64,000 nt of DNA from positions 157,357-221,356 of the forward strand of contig CAJWLF010000001.1 in assembly GCA_913043205.1 (NCBI GenBank), in the 5' to 3' direction. Below are positions 34,054 through 43,817 of this stretch, in pieces. The first letter of the stretch is position 1; each line of letters begins with the position of its first letter. The notes beneath the pieces are model-generated. The model saw nothing but the letters and a program-made list of their open reading frames with translations, made no database searches and had not been told where the DNA came from. This stretch comes from an uncultured Chloroflexota bacterium. GTDB lineage: Bacteria; Chloroflexota; UBA11872; VXNJ01. The translations under genes and the position numbers were made by a program.

Positions 34054-35007
34054 ATGGAATACAGGCGATTGGGAAGAACTGAGCTTGATGTTTCCGTAAT
34101 CTCACAGGGATGTGGAGGGCCTAGTCGATTAGGTCAAAATACCGGTGTTGATCAGTATGGCATTAATGAACTCGTAAGGTGTGGGATTGAATCAGGCATC
34201 AATCTGTTTGATACAGCAGCTGCTTATGGAAGCAGTGAGGAGATATTGGGATCGGCTTTAAAGCCCTTTCCCAGGGATGACTTCCTTTTAGCTACTAAGT
34301 TTTCTTACAATGATAAAGGTGGCCTTCCGAACGATATTGTTGGTGTGGATCAGGTTCGTAAATCTCTCGACCAGAGTCTTAAAAAACTGCAAACCGACTA
34401 TATTGATGTGTATCAAATACATGGGCTTCAATTGGCACATGTTGACGTGGTGTGTAATCAACTTGTTCCAGAGCTTGAAAGACAGAAGCAGGCAGGAAAA
34501 ATTCGCTTTATTGGGGTCACTGAGTTATGGGGTCGTGATGGTGACCATAGAGCCTTGCTTAACTGTATACCCTGCGGTCGTTTTGATACGGCTATGGTGG
34601 GATATAACCTACTTAATTCTTCTGCTGATGATGCCCTATTTGATATGTGTATAGAACATGACCTCGGTGTGCTTATCATGTTTGCAGTTAGAAGGTCTCT
34701 TAGCGATATTGGTCATCGTCGAAAATTGTTCGCCGATCTTGCTAGAAACGGCTACATCGATGAACAGGTTGTTGAAGTGGACGACCCGCTGAGCTGGATA
34801 CTGGATCATGGAGTTGCTTCAATTACTGAGGCAGGATATAGATTTGCTATGCAGCCCCGTGCTGTCAGCACTGTTCTTACCGGGACTTCAAATACAGAGC
34901 ATCTCAATTCCAATCTGTGTGCAGCGGGAGCCGGACCTTTATCAGAGAGCGCTGTGGCCGAGATTAGGTCCAGGTTTGGGCATATTAAACACTCGTTAGA
35001 GAATTAA
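34054..35007 (+). CDS. Aldo/keto reductase
   Basis: NAD(P)H-dependent carbonyl or sugar reductase with a TIM barrel of 317 residues. It has YRRLGRTELDVSVISQGCGG at the N-terminus and the catalytic tetrad in DTAAAYGSSEE (Asp and Tyr), ATKFSY (Lys) and VYQIHGLQ (His). The C-terminal cofactor loop has VSTVLTGTSNTEHLNSN. ATG 34054 gives the family N-terminus. It follows the NTF2-like gene. It may reduce or oxidise sugar derivatives such as inosose or galactose; the substrate is not determined. Confidence 0.88.
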   Translation: MEYRRLGRTELDVSVISQGCGGPSRLGQNTGVDQYGINELVRCGIESGINLFDTAAAYGSSEEILGSALKPFPRDDFLLATKFSYNDKGGLPNDIVGVDQVRKSLDQSLKKLQTDYIDVYQIHGLQLAHVDVVCNQLVPELERQKQAGKIRFIGVTELWGRDGDHRALLNCIPCGRFDTAMVGYNLLNSSADDALFDMCIEHDLGVLIMFAVRRSLSDIGHRRKLFADLARNGYIDEQVVEVDDPLSWILDHGVASITEAGYRFAMQPRAVSTVLTGTSNTEHLNSNLCAAGAGPLSESAVAEIRSRFGHIKHSLEN

Positions 35008-35041
35008 TGTTAGCTGAAGTTTTTGAATAAGTTAAATCGGT

Positions 35042-35977
35042 TCAATATCCGATTTCGTATCGAAGCAGTTTCGAATTTATGACAGTTACAAAAGCGATAA
35101 TGACAAATAGCGCGAATGAGACGGCTGAGGCATAACCCATTTTTAGATATTCAAATGCGTTCTGATATACGAGCACTACCACCGTCAAGGTGCTGTCCAA
35201 TGGGCCGGCCCAAGCGCTGGTGTTGCTACTGTTCTGAGTCATAATGAATACTTGCACAAACATCTGAAGGGCCCCAATAAAGTAAACGATAACCACGAAG
35301 TATGTGGTTGGTGCCAGCAAAGGAAGGGTTATACGCGAAAATATGGAAATTCGGCCTGCTCCATCAATTTCAGCCGCCTCGTATAAATGTGGTGGTATGC
35401 CCTGTAAACCCGCTAGATATATGACCATGTTGAGACCCATGTTTTTCCATATACTCAAAAGTATTATTGATAACATGGCTTGGTCTGGGCTTTTAAGCCA
35501 TTTTTGGCGTGACAACCCGATAGTTTCTAGGGTGTCATTAAACAGGCCGAAGTTAGGCTCGTAAAACCATAGCCATATCAGGGATACGGCTACAAATGAG
35601 CTAACCACTGGCATATAAAACATGGCTCGAAAAAAATATATCCCGCGAATGTGTCGGTTGATTAACGTGGCGAGTAGTAGTGATGTAATTACACCTGCTG
35701 GGACAGTGACGCCAGCAAAGTACAGTGTGTTGAAGACCGACCGAGAGAATCTTTCATCCTGGATGAGAAGCCGATAGTTTTTTAGGCCGGCCCACTTTGG
35801 TGCATCCATTAAATCGTAAGACGTGAGGCTGTAGTAGAAAGCGCTTACTACGGGAAATATGACGAAAACGACGATAAATGTTATGGAGGGCACTATAAAA
35901 ATATAACCTGCTAATTGTTGCCGGTTTTTTGGTAGTAGGGTCAATTTAGTGGTAAATACACGAAAGAGGGCTCGCAT
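35042..35977 (-). CDS. Lone sugar ABC transporter permease (MalF type)
   Basis: Integral membrane subunit of a carbohydrate ABC importer. 311 residues with six predicted helices (FIVPSITFIVVFVIFPVVSAF..., IYFFRAMFYMPVVSS...) and the EAA loop EAAEIDGAGRISIFSRITLPLL that contacts the ATPase. There is no MalG partner, binding protein or ATPase beside it: the neighbours are an aldo/keto reductase and a nitronate monooxygenase-like gene. A close paralogue lies at 53410-54348. Its partners may be elsewhere in the genome. Confidence 0.85.
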   Translation of the reverse strand: MRALFRVFTTKLTLLPKNRQQLAGYIFIVPSITFIVVFVIFPVVSAFYYSLTSYDLMDAPKWAGLKNYRLLIQDERFSRSVFNTLYFAGVTVPAGVITSLLLATLINRHIRGIYFFRAMFYMPVVSSFVAVSLIWLWFYEPNFGLFNDTLETIGLSRQKWLKSPDQAMLSIILLSIWKNMGLNMVIYLAGLQGIPPHLYEAAEIDGAGRISIFSRITLPLLAPTTYFVVIVYFIGALQMFVQVFIMTQNSSNTSAWAGPLDSTLTVVVLVYQNAFEYLKMGYASAVSFALFVIIAFVTVINSKLLRYEIGY

Positions 35978-36348
35978 ATGAGCTAGCCCGAATCTTTGTA
36001 ATATTGCTCTCCTTATGATGGTGCAGTATTACAGATCACCCTGAAGAGGGCAATTTTTGTGTCTGCAACAGTACTTGATTATTTGTTTGTCTTTATAATG
36101 TATGGGCAAATACGTATTGCTATGAATACAATATGTGTTCAGTGGCAAGGGGTCATATCTATATGCTGTATGCGGCTGAGTTGAACGATACTGACATGGC
36201 TATCACCAAAATAATTTGAAAAAGTGCGTATACAATGTATTAGAAAGGCCTTAATATTTCATTGGCTATGATCAGGTTGGTATTTGTCCATATCTTCAAA
36301 CCAGGTCTGTTGTGCCGGAATTCAGTGCTAAATGGGGAAATATTATAA
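35978..36348. other. AT-rich intergenic region between divergent genes
   Basis: 371 bases separate the divergent permease and nitronate monooxygenase-like genes. The sequence is AT-rich with several TATA-like stretches (TATAAT near 36095, TATACAAT near 36230), so promoters for both directions probably lie here, but spacing to -35 elements is not convincing. No ORF or hairpin stands out. Confidence 0.4.
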
Positions 36349-37818
36349 GTGAGTAAAGGTGAAAAGCTACCTGCCGTTATTCAGGGCGGTATGGGCGTTG
36401 GTGTCTCCGGTTGGCGATTAGCCCGTGCGGTTTCCAGAGCTGGTCAGATGGGCGTGGTGTCTGGAACCGTCTTGGATGTTACTTTTGCTCGGCGTCTTCA
36501 ATTGGGCGATGCTGGCGGAGTATTACGTAGTGCAATTGCGAAATTTCCTGATCGTGAAATGGCGGAGAGGGTTCTTGCCGAATGGTTTGTTCCTGGAGGC
36601 ATCACACAGGAAAGACCATTTAAAGCTGTGCCAGTGTGGCGCTTGAAGCCATCTCCAAAACTTGTTGAATTGGGGGTTGTAGCGGCATTTTGCGAAGTGC
36701 ATCTTGCCAAAAGAGGGCACAACGGGGTAGTTGGAATTAATCTCATGGATAAATTACGTCTCCCAATGCTTGCAGGTATTTATGGAGCCATGCTTGCCGG
36801 TGTCGGATACATTCTTATGGGGGCCGGTATTCCAACCGAGGCCTCTGGGGCAATAGACCAATTAAGTAAAAATAAGCGCGCGGAGATGTCGCATACTCTT
36901 GAGGGTGAAGCTGAATCTGAAACGTTTTCTTTCAACCCTCGTGACTATTTCAAAATTCTCCCTGATATTCGCAGGCCGAAGTTTTTTCCTATAATTTCTA
37001 CTCATACACTGGCTACGGCCTTGTTGCGCAGGTCCAGGGGCAAGGTTGACGGTTTTATCATAGAAGCTCCTGTCGCGGGAGGACACAATGCTCCTCCTCG
37101 TGGGAAGGTGCAACTCGATGATGCGGGTGAACCAATATATGGTGAAAGAGATGTGCCGGATCTTCAACGTATGCGGGAGATTGGTTTACCGTTTTGGCTA
37201 GCAGGTGGGGAAGGGACTCCTAAAGGTCTCGCGTCAGCACTTAAGGCTGGTGCTGCAGGTATACAGGCAGGTACGCCATTCGCTCTTTCTCGAGAATCAG
37301 GGTTGCTTAGGACATTGAAAGACAAGCTAGTCGATGGGGTATTGGATCGATCGCTTAAGGTGAAGGCTGATGCTTTGGCGTCTCCGACAGGGTTTCCGTT
37401 TAGAGTTGCACAACTCGCAGGTACTATGTCGGAAGCGGCTGTGGAAGCAAAACGTAAAGCTATTTGCGACTTGGGTTACCTTAGGCGTGCTTTTAAAAAC
37501 GATCACGGAAAAGTCCAATTTCGATGTCCGGCAGAGCCTGTTGATGACTACGTTTCTAAAGGTGGTTCGGCTGATGATACCAAAGGTCGTATGTGCCTGT
37601 GTAATGGGCTGGCCGCATCTATAGGGCTTGGGCAACGACGGCCAGGAGGACTGGATGAGCCTCCGGTGATTACATTAGGTTCAGATTTAGGACCAGTGCG
37701 AGAAATTCTTAGTGAGTTTGGAGTGGGGTATTCCGCCGTTGAGGTCGTTCGGTATTTAACTAGAGGTATTGATACTCCGGTCCAGGTCGGTCGAGTCCTA
37801 TCTACCGAGGTTTCATAA
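36349..37818 (+). CDS. Nitronate monooxygenase-like flavoprotein
   Basis: FMN-dependent TIM barrel of the 2-nitropropane dioxygenase/NMO family. Start GTG 36349. IQGGMGVGVSGWRLARAV (residues 11-28) is the N-terminal motif, FIIEAPVAGGHNAPP holds the conserved Gly-His, and PFWLAGGEGTPKGLASALKAGAAGIQAGT binds FMN phosphate. At 489 residues it is longer than ~320-residue NMOs, with an insert near 170-190 and a Cys-containing C-terminal extension (GRMCLCNGL). It may be a relative with a different substrate. It is a lone gene. Confidence 0.82.
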   Translation: MSKGEKLPAVIQGGMGVGVSGWRLARAVSRAGQMGVVSGTVLDVTFARRLQLGDAGGVLRSAIAKFPDREMAERVLAEWFVPGGITQERPFKAVPVWRLKPSPKLVELGVVAAFCEVHLAKRGHNGVVGINLMDKLRLPMLAGIYGAMLAGVGYILMGAGIPTEASGAIDQLSKNKRAEMSHTLEGEAESETFSFNPRDYFKILPDIRRPKFFPIISTHTLATALLRRSRGKVDGFIIEAPVAGGHNAPPRGKVQLDDAGEPIYGERDVPDLQRMREIGLPFWLAGGEGTPKGLASALKAGAAGIQAGTPFALSRESGLLRTLKDKLVDGVLDRSLKVKADALASPTGFPFRVAQLAGTMSEAAVEAKRKAICDLGYLRRAFKNDHGKVQFRCPAEPVDDYVSKGGSADDTKGRMCLCNGLAASIGLGQRRPGGLDEPPVITLGSDLGPVREILSEFGVGYSAVEVVRYLTRGIDTPVQVGRVLSTEVS

Positions 37819-37867
37819 ATCGTATTCTGACTATTACAGTTGGTTTATTCGTTAACAAAACTTGATT

Positions 37868-38758
37868 CTAGGCAAAGCCATTTCTTTTCATCCATTTGTA
37901 TGCCTTTTGTGCTCGTTTCAGCGGTAATCTAAAGTCTTTAACAGGGTAACTGTCGAATTCGTATATTGCGAAGCCCGAATATTCAATGTCTGTTAAGACT
38001 CGGTGAAAACTATGAAAATCAATATCACCTTGGCCAAGCTCTGTGAATAATCCCATTTCGATTGATTGCATGAAGGGAATTGAGTTCTTTTTTACTTGGT
38101 GAAGCACTTCGAGAGATACATCCTTGAAATGGAGGTAACCAATGTTTTCGTGCTGAGATTCCATAAAAGTAATTGGGTCCCCGCCACCATAAATGTGATG
38201 ACCTGTGTCAAGCGCGAGTTTCAAAAGATCGGAATCCATCGAGTCAAGAAATGCCATGATTTCTTCTTCTGAGCAAATGTGAGTTTCGGCGTGTGGGTGA
38301 AACACAGGAGAAATTGAAAAATTGCGTTTCAACTTGATGCTTAATTCGTGCAAACATTCAGTCATCCGATGTAAACCAGATACGTCTAATTGGGGATCTG
38401 CCACATATTTACCTGTTTGGCGATCTATGTAAGTATCATCGATAAACACCAAATGCGGCGCTTCAGCGGCAGCCAACAATTCCGCCATTTGAAAGGTGTC
38501 ATTTTCAATGCTTTTCCAATCATCTGAATTCTCGAAATGCCTCATTATCACGCCGGACACTACTTGTAATTCATTTTCTGAAAGGATTGTATTGAGTCTT
38601 TGCGATTGGGATGGAATGTAACCGTGTGGCCCAAGTTCCATCCATCGAAATCCTGACTGGGCAATTTCTCTGATACATCGGTCCCAGGGAATCTGTTGGT
38701 CGTCTTTTGGAAATTCAATGCCCCAAGAGCATGGAGCAGTTCCAGCGATAATATTCAT
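37868..38758 (-). CDS. IolE-like TIM barrel protein (inosose dehydratase/isomerase family)
   Basis: 296 residues. The N-terminal GTAPCSWGIEFP strongly recalls IolE/IolI-type enzymes, which dehydrate or isomerise inosose in myo-inositol breakdown. Metal-site regions are visible in LVFIDDTY, HPHAETHICSEEE, KLALDTGHHIYGGGDP and YLHFKDVS. An iolD gene lies about 17 kb away in the window, which supports an inositol or related polyol role. It precedes no clear operon partner; a PLP aminotransferase lies 50 bases upstream on the same strand. Confidence 0.75.
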   Translation of the reverse strand: MNIIAGTAPCSWGIEFPKDDQQIPWDRCIREIAQSGFRWMELGPHGYIPSQSQRLNTILSENELQVVSGVIMRHFENSDDWKSIENDTFQMAELLAAAEAPHLVFIDDTYIDRQTGKYVADPQLDVSGLHRMTECLHELSIKLKRNFSISPVFHPHAETHICSEEEIMAFLDSMDSDLLKLALDTGHHIYGGGDPITFMESQHENIGYLHFKDVSLEVLHQVKKNSIPFMQSIEMGLFTELGQGDIDFHSFHRVLTDIEYSGFAIYEFDSYPVKDFRLPLKRAQKAYKWMKRNGFA

Positions 38759-38808
38759 TTATAGTAGATCCCGTTCTTTGTGTATCTGGTTCATAAGTTT
38801 GGCTGTGA

Positions 38809-39804
38809 TCAGACGTTAGTAGCCATATTCAAATCAGGGGTCTGGACGGATGAAGCGTAAAACTCGGCTAGTCCCGTAAGCTCTCTTCCTTGGCTCATGA
38901 AATCAACCTCGACAAGCTCCGAAAAACCATCTGCAAGCTGCGTTGTGATTCCACCCGGTGTCTGGCCATCACCTATCATGTGATCATCTAAGATCTTCAC
39001 AGGCATGATTATGTAGGAGGTTGAGCAGAAAAATGCCTCGTCGGCGGTTATTGCATCATACTTATCTATGTCATCTTCTATAAACGGTATGTCCAAAGAT
39101 TGCGCAATTTCGATTAGTGCACCACGAGTGACTCCTCTCAAAATATTCTTAGGCCGAGGAGATATTAGTTGGCCATCCTTTACTATCATAAAGTTACTAG
39201 AAGTTCCTTCTGTGATGTAACCATCTTCGTCTGTCAGCAGTGCGATTGACGCTGGCTTAATTCGTGCAGCTTCAATCTCAGCTATTCGGTAATATAGTCG
39301 GCTTCGATTTTTTACCTTGGGATCAAGTAGTTGTGCAGGGGTTGAGCGTTGACGGGTGATTACAGCTGATGCTCCTTCTTGCTGTTGTTGCCAAACCCAT
39401 GGCCGAGTAATTGATAATGGAAATACGTTTATCAGTATTCTCGGTCCTGACATGTTCTCTGGTAAGAATTGTGCATAATCATCTCGTAGGCCTGCAGTTA
39501 TGTTGTGCCATATCGTAAATTCATCTCCATCCGCCAGAGTTGGTAAATTCTTGTCAATGGTTTCAAGCGTTGCCTTTGTCAACTCATCTGGCGACATTCC
39601 ACAATCGATGCCAGAGTATTTCATTGAGTTGAAAATTCGCTCGATATGCTTGTCGAGCCTAAAAGGCTTAAGGTTAAAAGTGCGTGTGTATTCGAAAACT
39701 GTTTGGCCATAGAGTAGGCCGTAGTCGAATACAGAGACGCCCGACTGGGTTTCAGGTACATAGCTACCATTTACATAGCCAAGTCTTGTCGGTTGAGAGT
39801 TCAT
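38809..39804 (-). CDS. Fold-type IV PLP aminotransferase (BCAT/DAAT family)
   Basis: 331 residues with the branched-chain aminotransferase pattern: GYVNGSYVPE, SVFDYGLLYGQTVFEYTR, FRLDKHIERIFNSMKYSG, the PLP-lysine region KNRSRLYYRIAEIEAA, ALLTDEDGYITEGTSSNFMIV, and NILRGVTRGALIEIA. It could be a branched-chain aminotransferase, D-amino acid aminotransferase or aminodeoxychorismate lyase; the family alone does not decide. It lies with the acetyltransferase and IolE-like genes on the minus strand. Confidence 0.85.
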   Translation of the reverse strand: MNSQPTRLGYVNGSYVPETQSGVSVFDYGLLYGQTVFEYTRTFNLKPFRLDKHIERIFNSMKYSGIDCGMSPDELTKATLETIDKNLPTLADGDEFTIWHNITAGLRDDYAQFLPENMSGPRILINVFPLSITRPWVWQQQQEGASAVITRQRSTPAQLLDPKVKNRSRLYYRIAEIEAARIKPASIALLTDEDGYITEGTSSNFMIVKDGQLISPRPKNILRGVTRGALIEIAQSLDIPFIEDDIDKYDAITADEAFFCSTSYIIMPVKILDDHMIGDGQTPGGITTQLADGFSELVEVDFMSQGRELTGLAEFYASSVQTPDLNMATNV

Positions 39805-39850
39805 CCTATTGCAAAGCTCCTCATAAGACGGTGCATCTACGCTTATGCTA

Positions 39851-40327
39851 TCAGGAAACCTGACTAGTTGCGCTCTTGTTAGTAAGAACCATCTTTACGT
39901 GTTTAATACCGGCTTCGATAAAGGTATTTCCGACTGATCTAAACCCAAATGTTTTATAGAAGTTCACTGCGTCCAACTGGGAATTTAGCGTTATGGTAGT
40001 TATGCCGGAATCCGTAGCGAAATTAATGCAAGACTTTACCAGCAAACTCCCAATGCCTCGTCTTCGAAAATCCCTCAGAACTGCACATCTCTCTAGCTTT
40101 ATCGTTTCATTGTATATATATCGTATACGCACCGTTCCCACGGGGAGTTCGTTGCTCATTGCCAAAAAATGGTCTGCTTCTGTATCTAATCCATCCACCT
40201 CAAGGCTTTTTGGTATTCCCATGCCCACTATAAAGACTTGCCTACGGATTTCCATAACCTCTATTAAGGAGTCGTTTCCTTGGATATGTAAGACTTCTAA
40301 TTTATTGAGGTTGTTATTAGAGGGCAT
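39851..40327 (-). CDS. GNAT N-acetyltransferase
   Basis: 158-residue acetyl-CoA-dependent transferase. The acetyl-CoA loop is LERCAVLRDFRRRGIGSLLVKSC (motif A, RRRGIGS), preceded by PVGTVRIRYI, with motif B in AVNFYKTFGFRSVG. The N-terminal part (IRRQVFIVGMGIPKSLEVDGLD) resembles ElaA/YjcF-type GNATs. It is 14 bases downstream of the cyclopropane synthase gene, so probably co-transcribed. Substrate unknown. Confidence 0.82.
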   Translation of the reverse strand: MPSNNNLNKLEVLHIQGNDSLIEVMEIRRQVFIVGMGIPKSLEVDGLDTEADHFLAMSNELPVGTVRIRYIYNETIKLERCAVLRDFRRRGIGSLLVKSCINFATDSGITTITLNSQLDAVNFYKTFGFRSVGNTFIEAGIKHVKMVLTNKSATSQVS

Positions 40328-40341
40328 TCTTTGGGAAACCG

Positions 40342-41472
40342 TCAGCGAATGGACTGGTATCTAGATAATTGCCCATCTTTTGATAGGACTAATTGCCATA
40401 CCTGAATGTTCCGGGATCGGAAACCTCCTGCGCACGAAAGAAGGTAGTAACGCCACATGCGATAAAAGCTTTCCGTATACTTTTCTTTTAACTTTGGCCA
40501 ATGCTGGTTGAATTTGTTCATCCAGGCTATCAGGGTTTTGTCGTAATCTGTACCGAAGTTGTGCCAATCTTCTACCACGAATTTCCCGGATAGACTTTTA
40601 CCTATTGCATCGATAGACGGAATGGCTCCATTTGGAAAAATGTACTTGTCCAACCAAGGGTCGATTACTTGCTCTGAAACATTCGCGCCAATAGTGTGAA
40701 GGAGGAACAATCCATCATCTTTTAGAGCATTCCTAGCTACATTGAAATAGGTGTCAAAATTTTTGTACCCAACGTGCTCAAACATGCCCATCGATACTAC
40801 ATGGTCATATTTCCCTGAAATGTCTCTGTAGTCCATAAGTCTGAATTCTACAGGCAGCCTATTGCAGAGGTCTTTGCCGAGCTTTACTTGCTGTTTTGAC
40901 ACAGTTGCTCCTACGCAGGTTGCCCCATAATGTTCTGCTGCATATTTCATAAAAGCGCCCCACCCGCAGCCGATATCGAGAACCGTCTGTCCAGGCTTTA
41001 GACCGATCTTTCTGCAGATTAAATCTAATTTTGCGTCTTGGGCTGCGTCCAAAGTAGTAGCGGTTTTCCAGTATCCGCAACTCCCGGTGATACGTGAGTC
41101 AAAAGTTGCTTCAAAAATATCGTTTCCTAAGTCATAGTGTTCCTTTCCAACTACCCAGGATCTGCGTTGAGTTTGCCGATTGAACAAGAGTCCTGATAAT
41201 CGATATATGAAAACTTTCCAATTGAATGGCATATTCTTATCCACTCGATTACGGAGGATTCTATGAATCAATTCGTCCAAGGCCTCGCAGTCCCACCATC
41301 CGTCCATATAGGATTCACCAAAACCCAGTGATCCTTCCCGGAATATTCGTGTAAAAAGTTTGTCGTTGTTTACTTGGATGTCCCATGGGCGATCGCCGTC
41401 GATTTTGACATCGGCCGGGGCTAATAGCTCTGCGGCTAATGCTTTCATACTCGCTTCGTTTTTGTTCGTCAT
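40342..41472 (-). CDS. cfa: Cyclopropane-fatty-acyl-phospholipid synthase family methyltransferase
   Basis: SAM-dependent enzyme that methylenates unsaturated acyl chains of membrane lipids. The N-terminal lipid-binding part contains GESYMDGWWDCEALDEL. The SAM motif is VLDIGCGWGAFMKYAAEHYG. VGATVSKQQVKLGKD, MGMFEHVGYKNF and the C-terminal YYLLSCAGGFRSRNIQVWQL are typical of Cfa. 376 residues, like E. coli Cfa. It probably modifies membrane fluidity or stress resistance. Confidence 0.9.
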   Translation of the reverse strand: MTNKNEASMKALAAELLAPADVKIDGDRPWDIQVNNDKLFTRIFREGSLGFGESYMDGWWDCEALDELIHRILRNRVDKNMPFNWKVFIYRLSGLLFNRQTQRRSWVVGKEHYDLGNDIFEATFDSRITGSCGYWKTATTLDAAQDAKLDLICRKIGLKPGQTVLDIGCGWGAFMKYAAEHYGATCVGATVSKQQVKLGKDLCNRLPVEFRLMDYRDISGKYDHVVSMGMFEHVGYKNFDTYFNVARNALKDDGLFLLHTIGANVSEQVIDPWLDKYIFPNGAIPSIDAIGKSLSGKFVVEDWHNFGTDYDKTLIAWMNKFNQHWPKLKEKYTESFYRMWRYYLLSCAGGFRSRNIQVWQLVLSKDGQLSRYQSIR

Positions 41473-41527
41473 TCAATTTCCCCCGTTATTGAAATCTGAT
41501 CTTATAAGAGACTAATTAATTGCTTCG

Positions 41528-42394
41528 TTAACCTTTGAATTTGTTAGGCTTTCTCCCTACTTGGCCCGGACTGCAAACGAAAAGAGCGCCGGCCCCTTGA
41601 TTCATGGCTTTATTGTTGTCTAGAAGTCCATTGGCTGCTGTTGTGATGTATAGGTCAGAATAATTGGGCCCGCCAAATGCCAAGCTGGTGACTTGGGGAG
41701 TTGGTAAGGGAATGTCGAAGTCGTGTGTTCCGCCAGGGCTGTATCTGCCCACTCTGGATCCGCCGAAAAATGCCACCCATAAATATCCTTCGGCATCTAC
41801 GGTCATTCCATCAGGGATGCCGTCGGCATCGGAAAATTCGAGAAACGGACGCCTGTTGAAGACCAGTCCACTTTGTGAATCGTAGTCGAACTGATCCACT
41901 CGTTTGGTAATGCTGTCAATGTAATACATTATGGAGTTGTCAAGATTCCAATCGGTTCCGTTAGATATTGTGACTGCAGTGACCATCTTAGTGGCCACCC
42001 AGTCAGTGTTTAATCGATATAGTGCAGCTGACGGCGAAGTACCGTCATAATCCATTGTTCCTGCCCATATTCGCCCATTCGAATCGCATTTGGCGTCATT
42101 CATTCGATTGTTCGAAATTGACTCCTCAACACTGGTCTTATGCTCGACTGTTCCGTCTTCAGACAGAAGAGAAAATCCCGACGGCGTAGCTAACACTAGG
42201 CCACCTTTGTCGCGCGGTATTGCGGCTCCTACATGTTGTCCGGCATCCAGAAAAATGTCTTCACCCGTGGCAGGGTCATATCTATGTACCCGTCCGTTCA
42301 TGATGTCCACCCAAATTAATGTCTGACTTTGGTCGTCCCAAACCGGGCCTTCACCTACAATTGCTCCAGCCGCTACGACCATCTCTGGAATCAT
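41528..42394 (-). CDS. SMP-30/gluconolactonase-family lactonase
   Basis: 288-residue six-bladed propeller that opens sugar lactones. IVGEGPVWDDQSQTLIWVDI holds the metal-binding Glu. NRMNDAKCDSNGRIWAGTMD, ISNGTDWNLDNSIMYYIDS and DGIPDGMTVDAEGYLWVAFF supply the Asn and Asp ligands. It has ~58 bases to the enolase-superfamily gene upstream on the same strand, a common pair in which a sugar lactone is opened and the acid then dehydrated. Second SMP-30 protein in the window. Confidence 0.9.
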   Translation of the reverse strand: MIPEMVVAAGAIVGEGPVWDDQSQTLIWVDIMNGRVHRYDPATGEDIFLDAGQHVGAAIPRDKGGLVLATPSGFSLLSEDGTVEHKTSVEESISNNRMNDAKCDSNGRIWAGTMDYDGTSPSAALYRLNTDWVATKMVTAVTISNGTDWNLDNSIMYYIDSITKRVDQFDYDSQSGLVFNRRPFLEFSDADGIPDGMTVDAEGYLWVAFFGGSRVGRYSPGGTHDFDIPLPTPQVTSLAFGGPNYSDLYITTAANGLLDNNKAMNQGAGALFVCSPGQVGRKPNKFKG

Positions 42395-42451
42395 TATTTG
42401 TGAACTCGTACTATTCTGTGAGGTATATGTTTGCTGCTTGTCACCATTTCC

Positions 42452-43660
42452 CTATAGTGACTCTCTGCTGTCTACTTTGTCCTCATCAATTTCTATTCCT
42501 AGCCCCGGTAGCTCAGCTACTGTAACCATACCGTCAACAGGCTTAATGGGATTTTTGAAGAAAAATTGAGACATTTCATTCCATTGCACCAAATACTCTA
42601 TGTATGGAGATGTTGGCGGAGACTGTGCGGCAGTGATTGCCGCATTGATTGGGACAGATGCACCATGCGGGATCAGCTCTACTTCATATGCTGAGGCTAG
42701 GGCCGCGATTTTTATCATCTCTGATATCCCTCCCGCCCATAATGTGTCTGCTTGATATACGTCAACCGCACCTTTTTCAAAATATTCACGTGCACCCCAT
42801 CTGGTGTATTCATGCTCGCCGCCAGAGATACGAATAGGAGATGCTTGGCGAACGCGTGCGTATCCGGATATATCGTCCGGCTTGACTACCTCTTCTAGCC
42901 AACGTGGGCGGTACTCTTCTAGTCGTTTTGCCATATCCAATGTGTAACGAACGTCCCAACTATTCCAAGCATCCACCATGATTTCTACGTCGGGCCCTAC
43001 AGCCTCTCTGATGGCAGCGATCAATTCAACGTTGCGATCTTTTCCGATTTCTCCGTCCATAGGACCATCTCTCACGAACCACTTCGTTGCAGTATAGCCA
43101 TCGGAAACGAACCTTTTTGCTTGTTCAGCGGCCTGATCGGGACCAATCGGGAATCCCAAGGCGCTAGCGTAGGCTGGGATTGATTTTCTTGTCGGTCCAC
43201 CAAGCATCCTATAAAGCGGCATTGATGAAGCTTTACCTCGGATATCCCAAAGAGCACAGTCGACCAAACTAACTGCAAACATAGGTTCGCCTTTGCGGCC
43301 GTGAATGAGATGTCGGTACATTTTGTCCCATACACGCTCAGTTGCCAGAGGATCTTCCCCTATGAGCAAATGCCGAAGTTGAGTTTTGATGAAATTAGCT
43401 TCTCCAGCATGTCCTGGTCCAGCGAGTCCGGTTATTCCATCGTCTGTGTCCACAAATACAAAGGTGCCAGTTATTTGCCATTTACCGCTATCTTTTGTCT
43501 CAATAGATGGGCTGAAACGTCCAGCCGACATGACTTCTGACCCCTCAGCCCTGTGTTCAGGATAAACATCGATGGGCCTCAAAACTCTTCCTTCAAATAA
43601 GGGAAGGTCGCTTGAAAGTTGTCCGCTTAATCGTTCGAGTCGTATGTCTGTTATTTTCAT
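42452..43660 (-). CDS. Enolase-superfamily enzyme (mandelate racemase/muconate lactonizing type)
   Basis: Abstracts a proton alpha to a carboxylate; most likely a sugar-acid dehydratase. 402 residues: an N-terminal capping domain, then a barrel. Mg2+ ligands appear in IMVDAWNSWD, RWLEEVVKPDD and ISGGEHEYTRWG; the general-base region is TATKWFVRDGP and the His-bearing segment VELIPHGASVP. It sits in tandem with an SMP-30 lactonase, consistent with lactone to acid to 2-keto-3-deoxy acid chemistry (inference). Upstream divergent neighbour: a 2-hydroxyacid dehydrogenase. Confidence 0.88.
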   Translation of the reverse strand: MKITDIRLERLSGQLSSDLPLFEGRVLRPIDVYPEHRAEGSEVMSAGRFSPSIETKDSGKWQITGTFVFVDTDDGITGLAGPGHAGEANFIKTQLRHLLIGEDPLATERVWDKMYRHLIHGRKGEPMFAVSLVDCALWDIRGKASSMPLYRMLGGPTRKSIPAYASALGFPIGPDQAAEQAKRFVSDGYTATKWFVRDGPMDGEIGKDRNVELIAAIREAVGPDVEIMVDAWNSWDVRYTLDMAKRLEEYRPRWLEEVVKPDDISGYARVRQASPIRISGGEHEYTRWGAREYFEKGAVDVYQADTLWAGGISEMIKIAALASAYEVELIPHGASVPINAAITAAQSPPTSPYIEYLVQWNEMSQFFFKNPIKPVDGMVTVAELPGLGIEIDEDKVDSRESL

Positions 43661-43817
43661 GAGTTTATGTAAATTAAATCGTTAATGTTTGCCGATAAGG
43701 CATCATAGTTTCTTGCCCCGTAGTCTGTATTTTGTCTTTGGTTTCAGATTTTGCCAAATTTTTGTCTTGCATTCATCATCACTATGATGGCGGTGCATTC
43801 GTAAATTGGAGACTGAT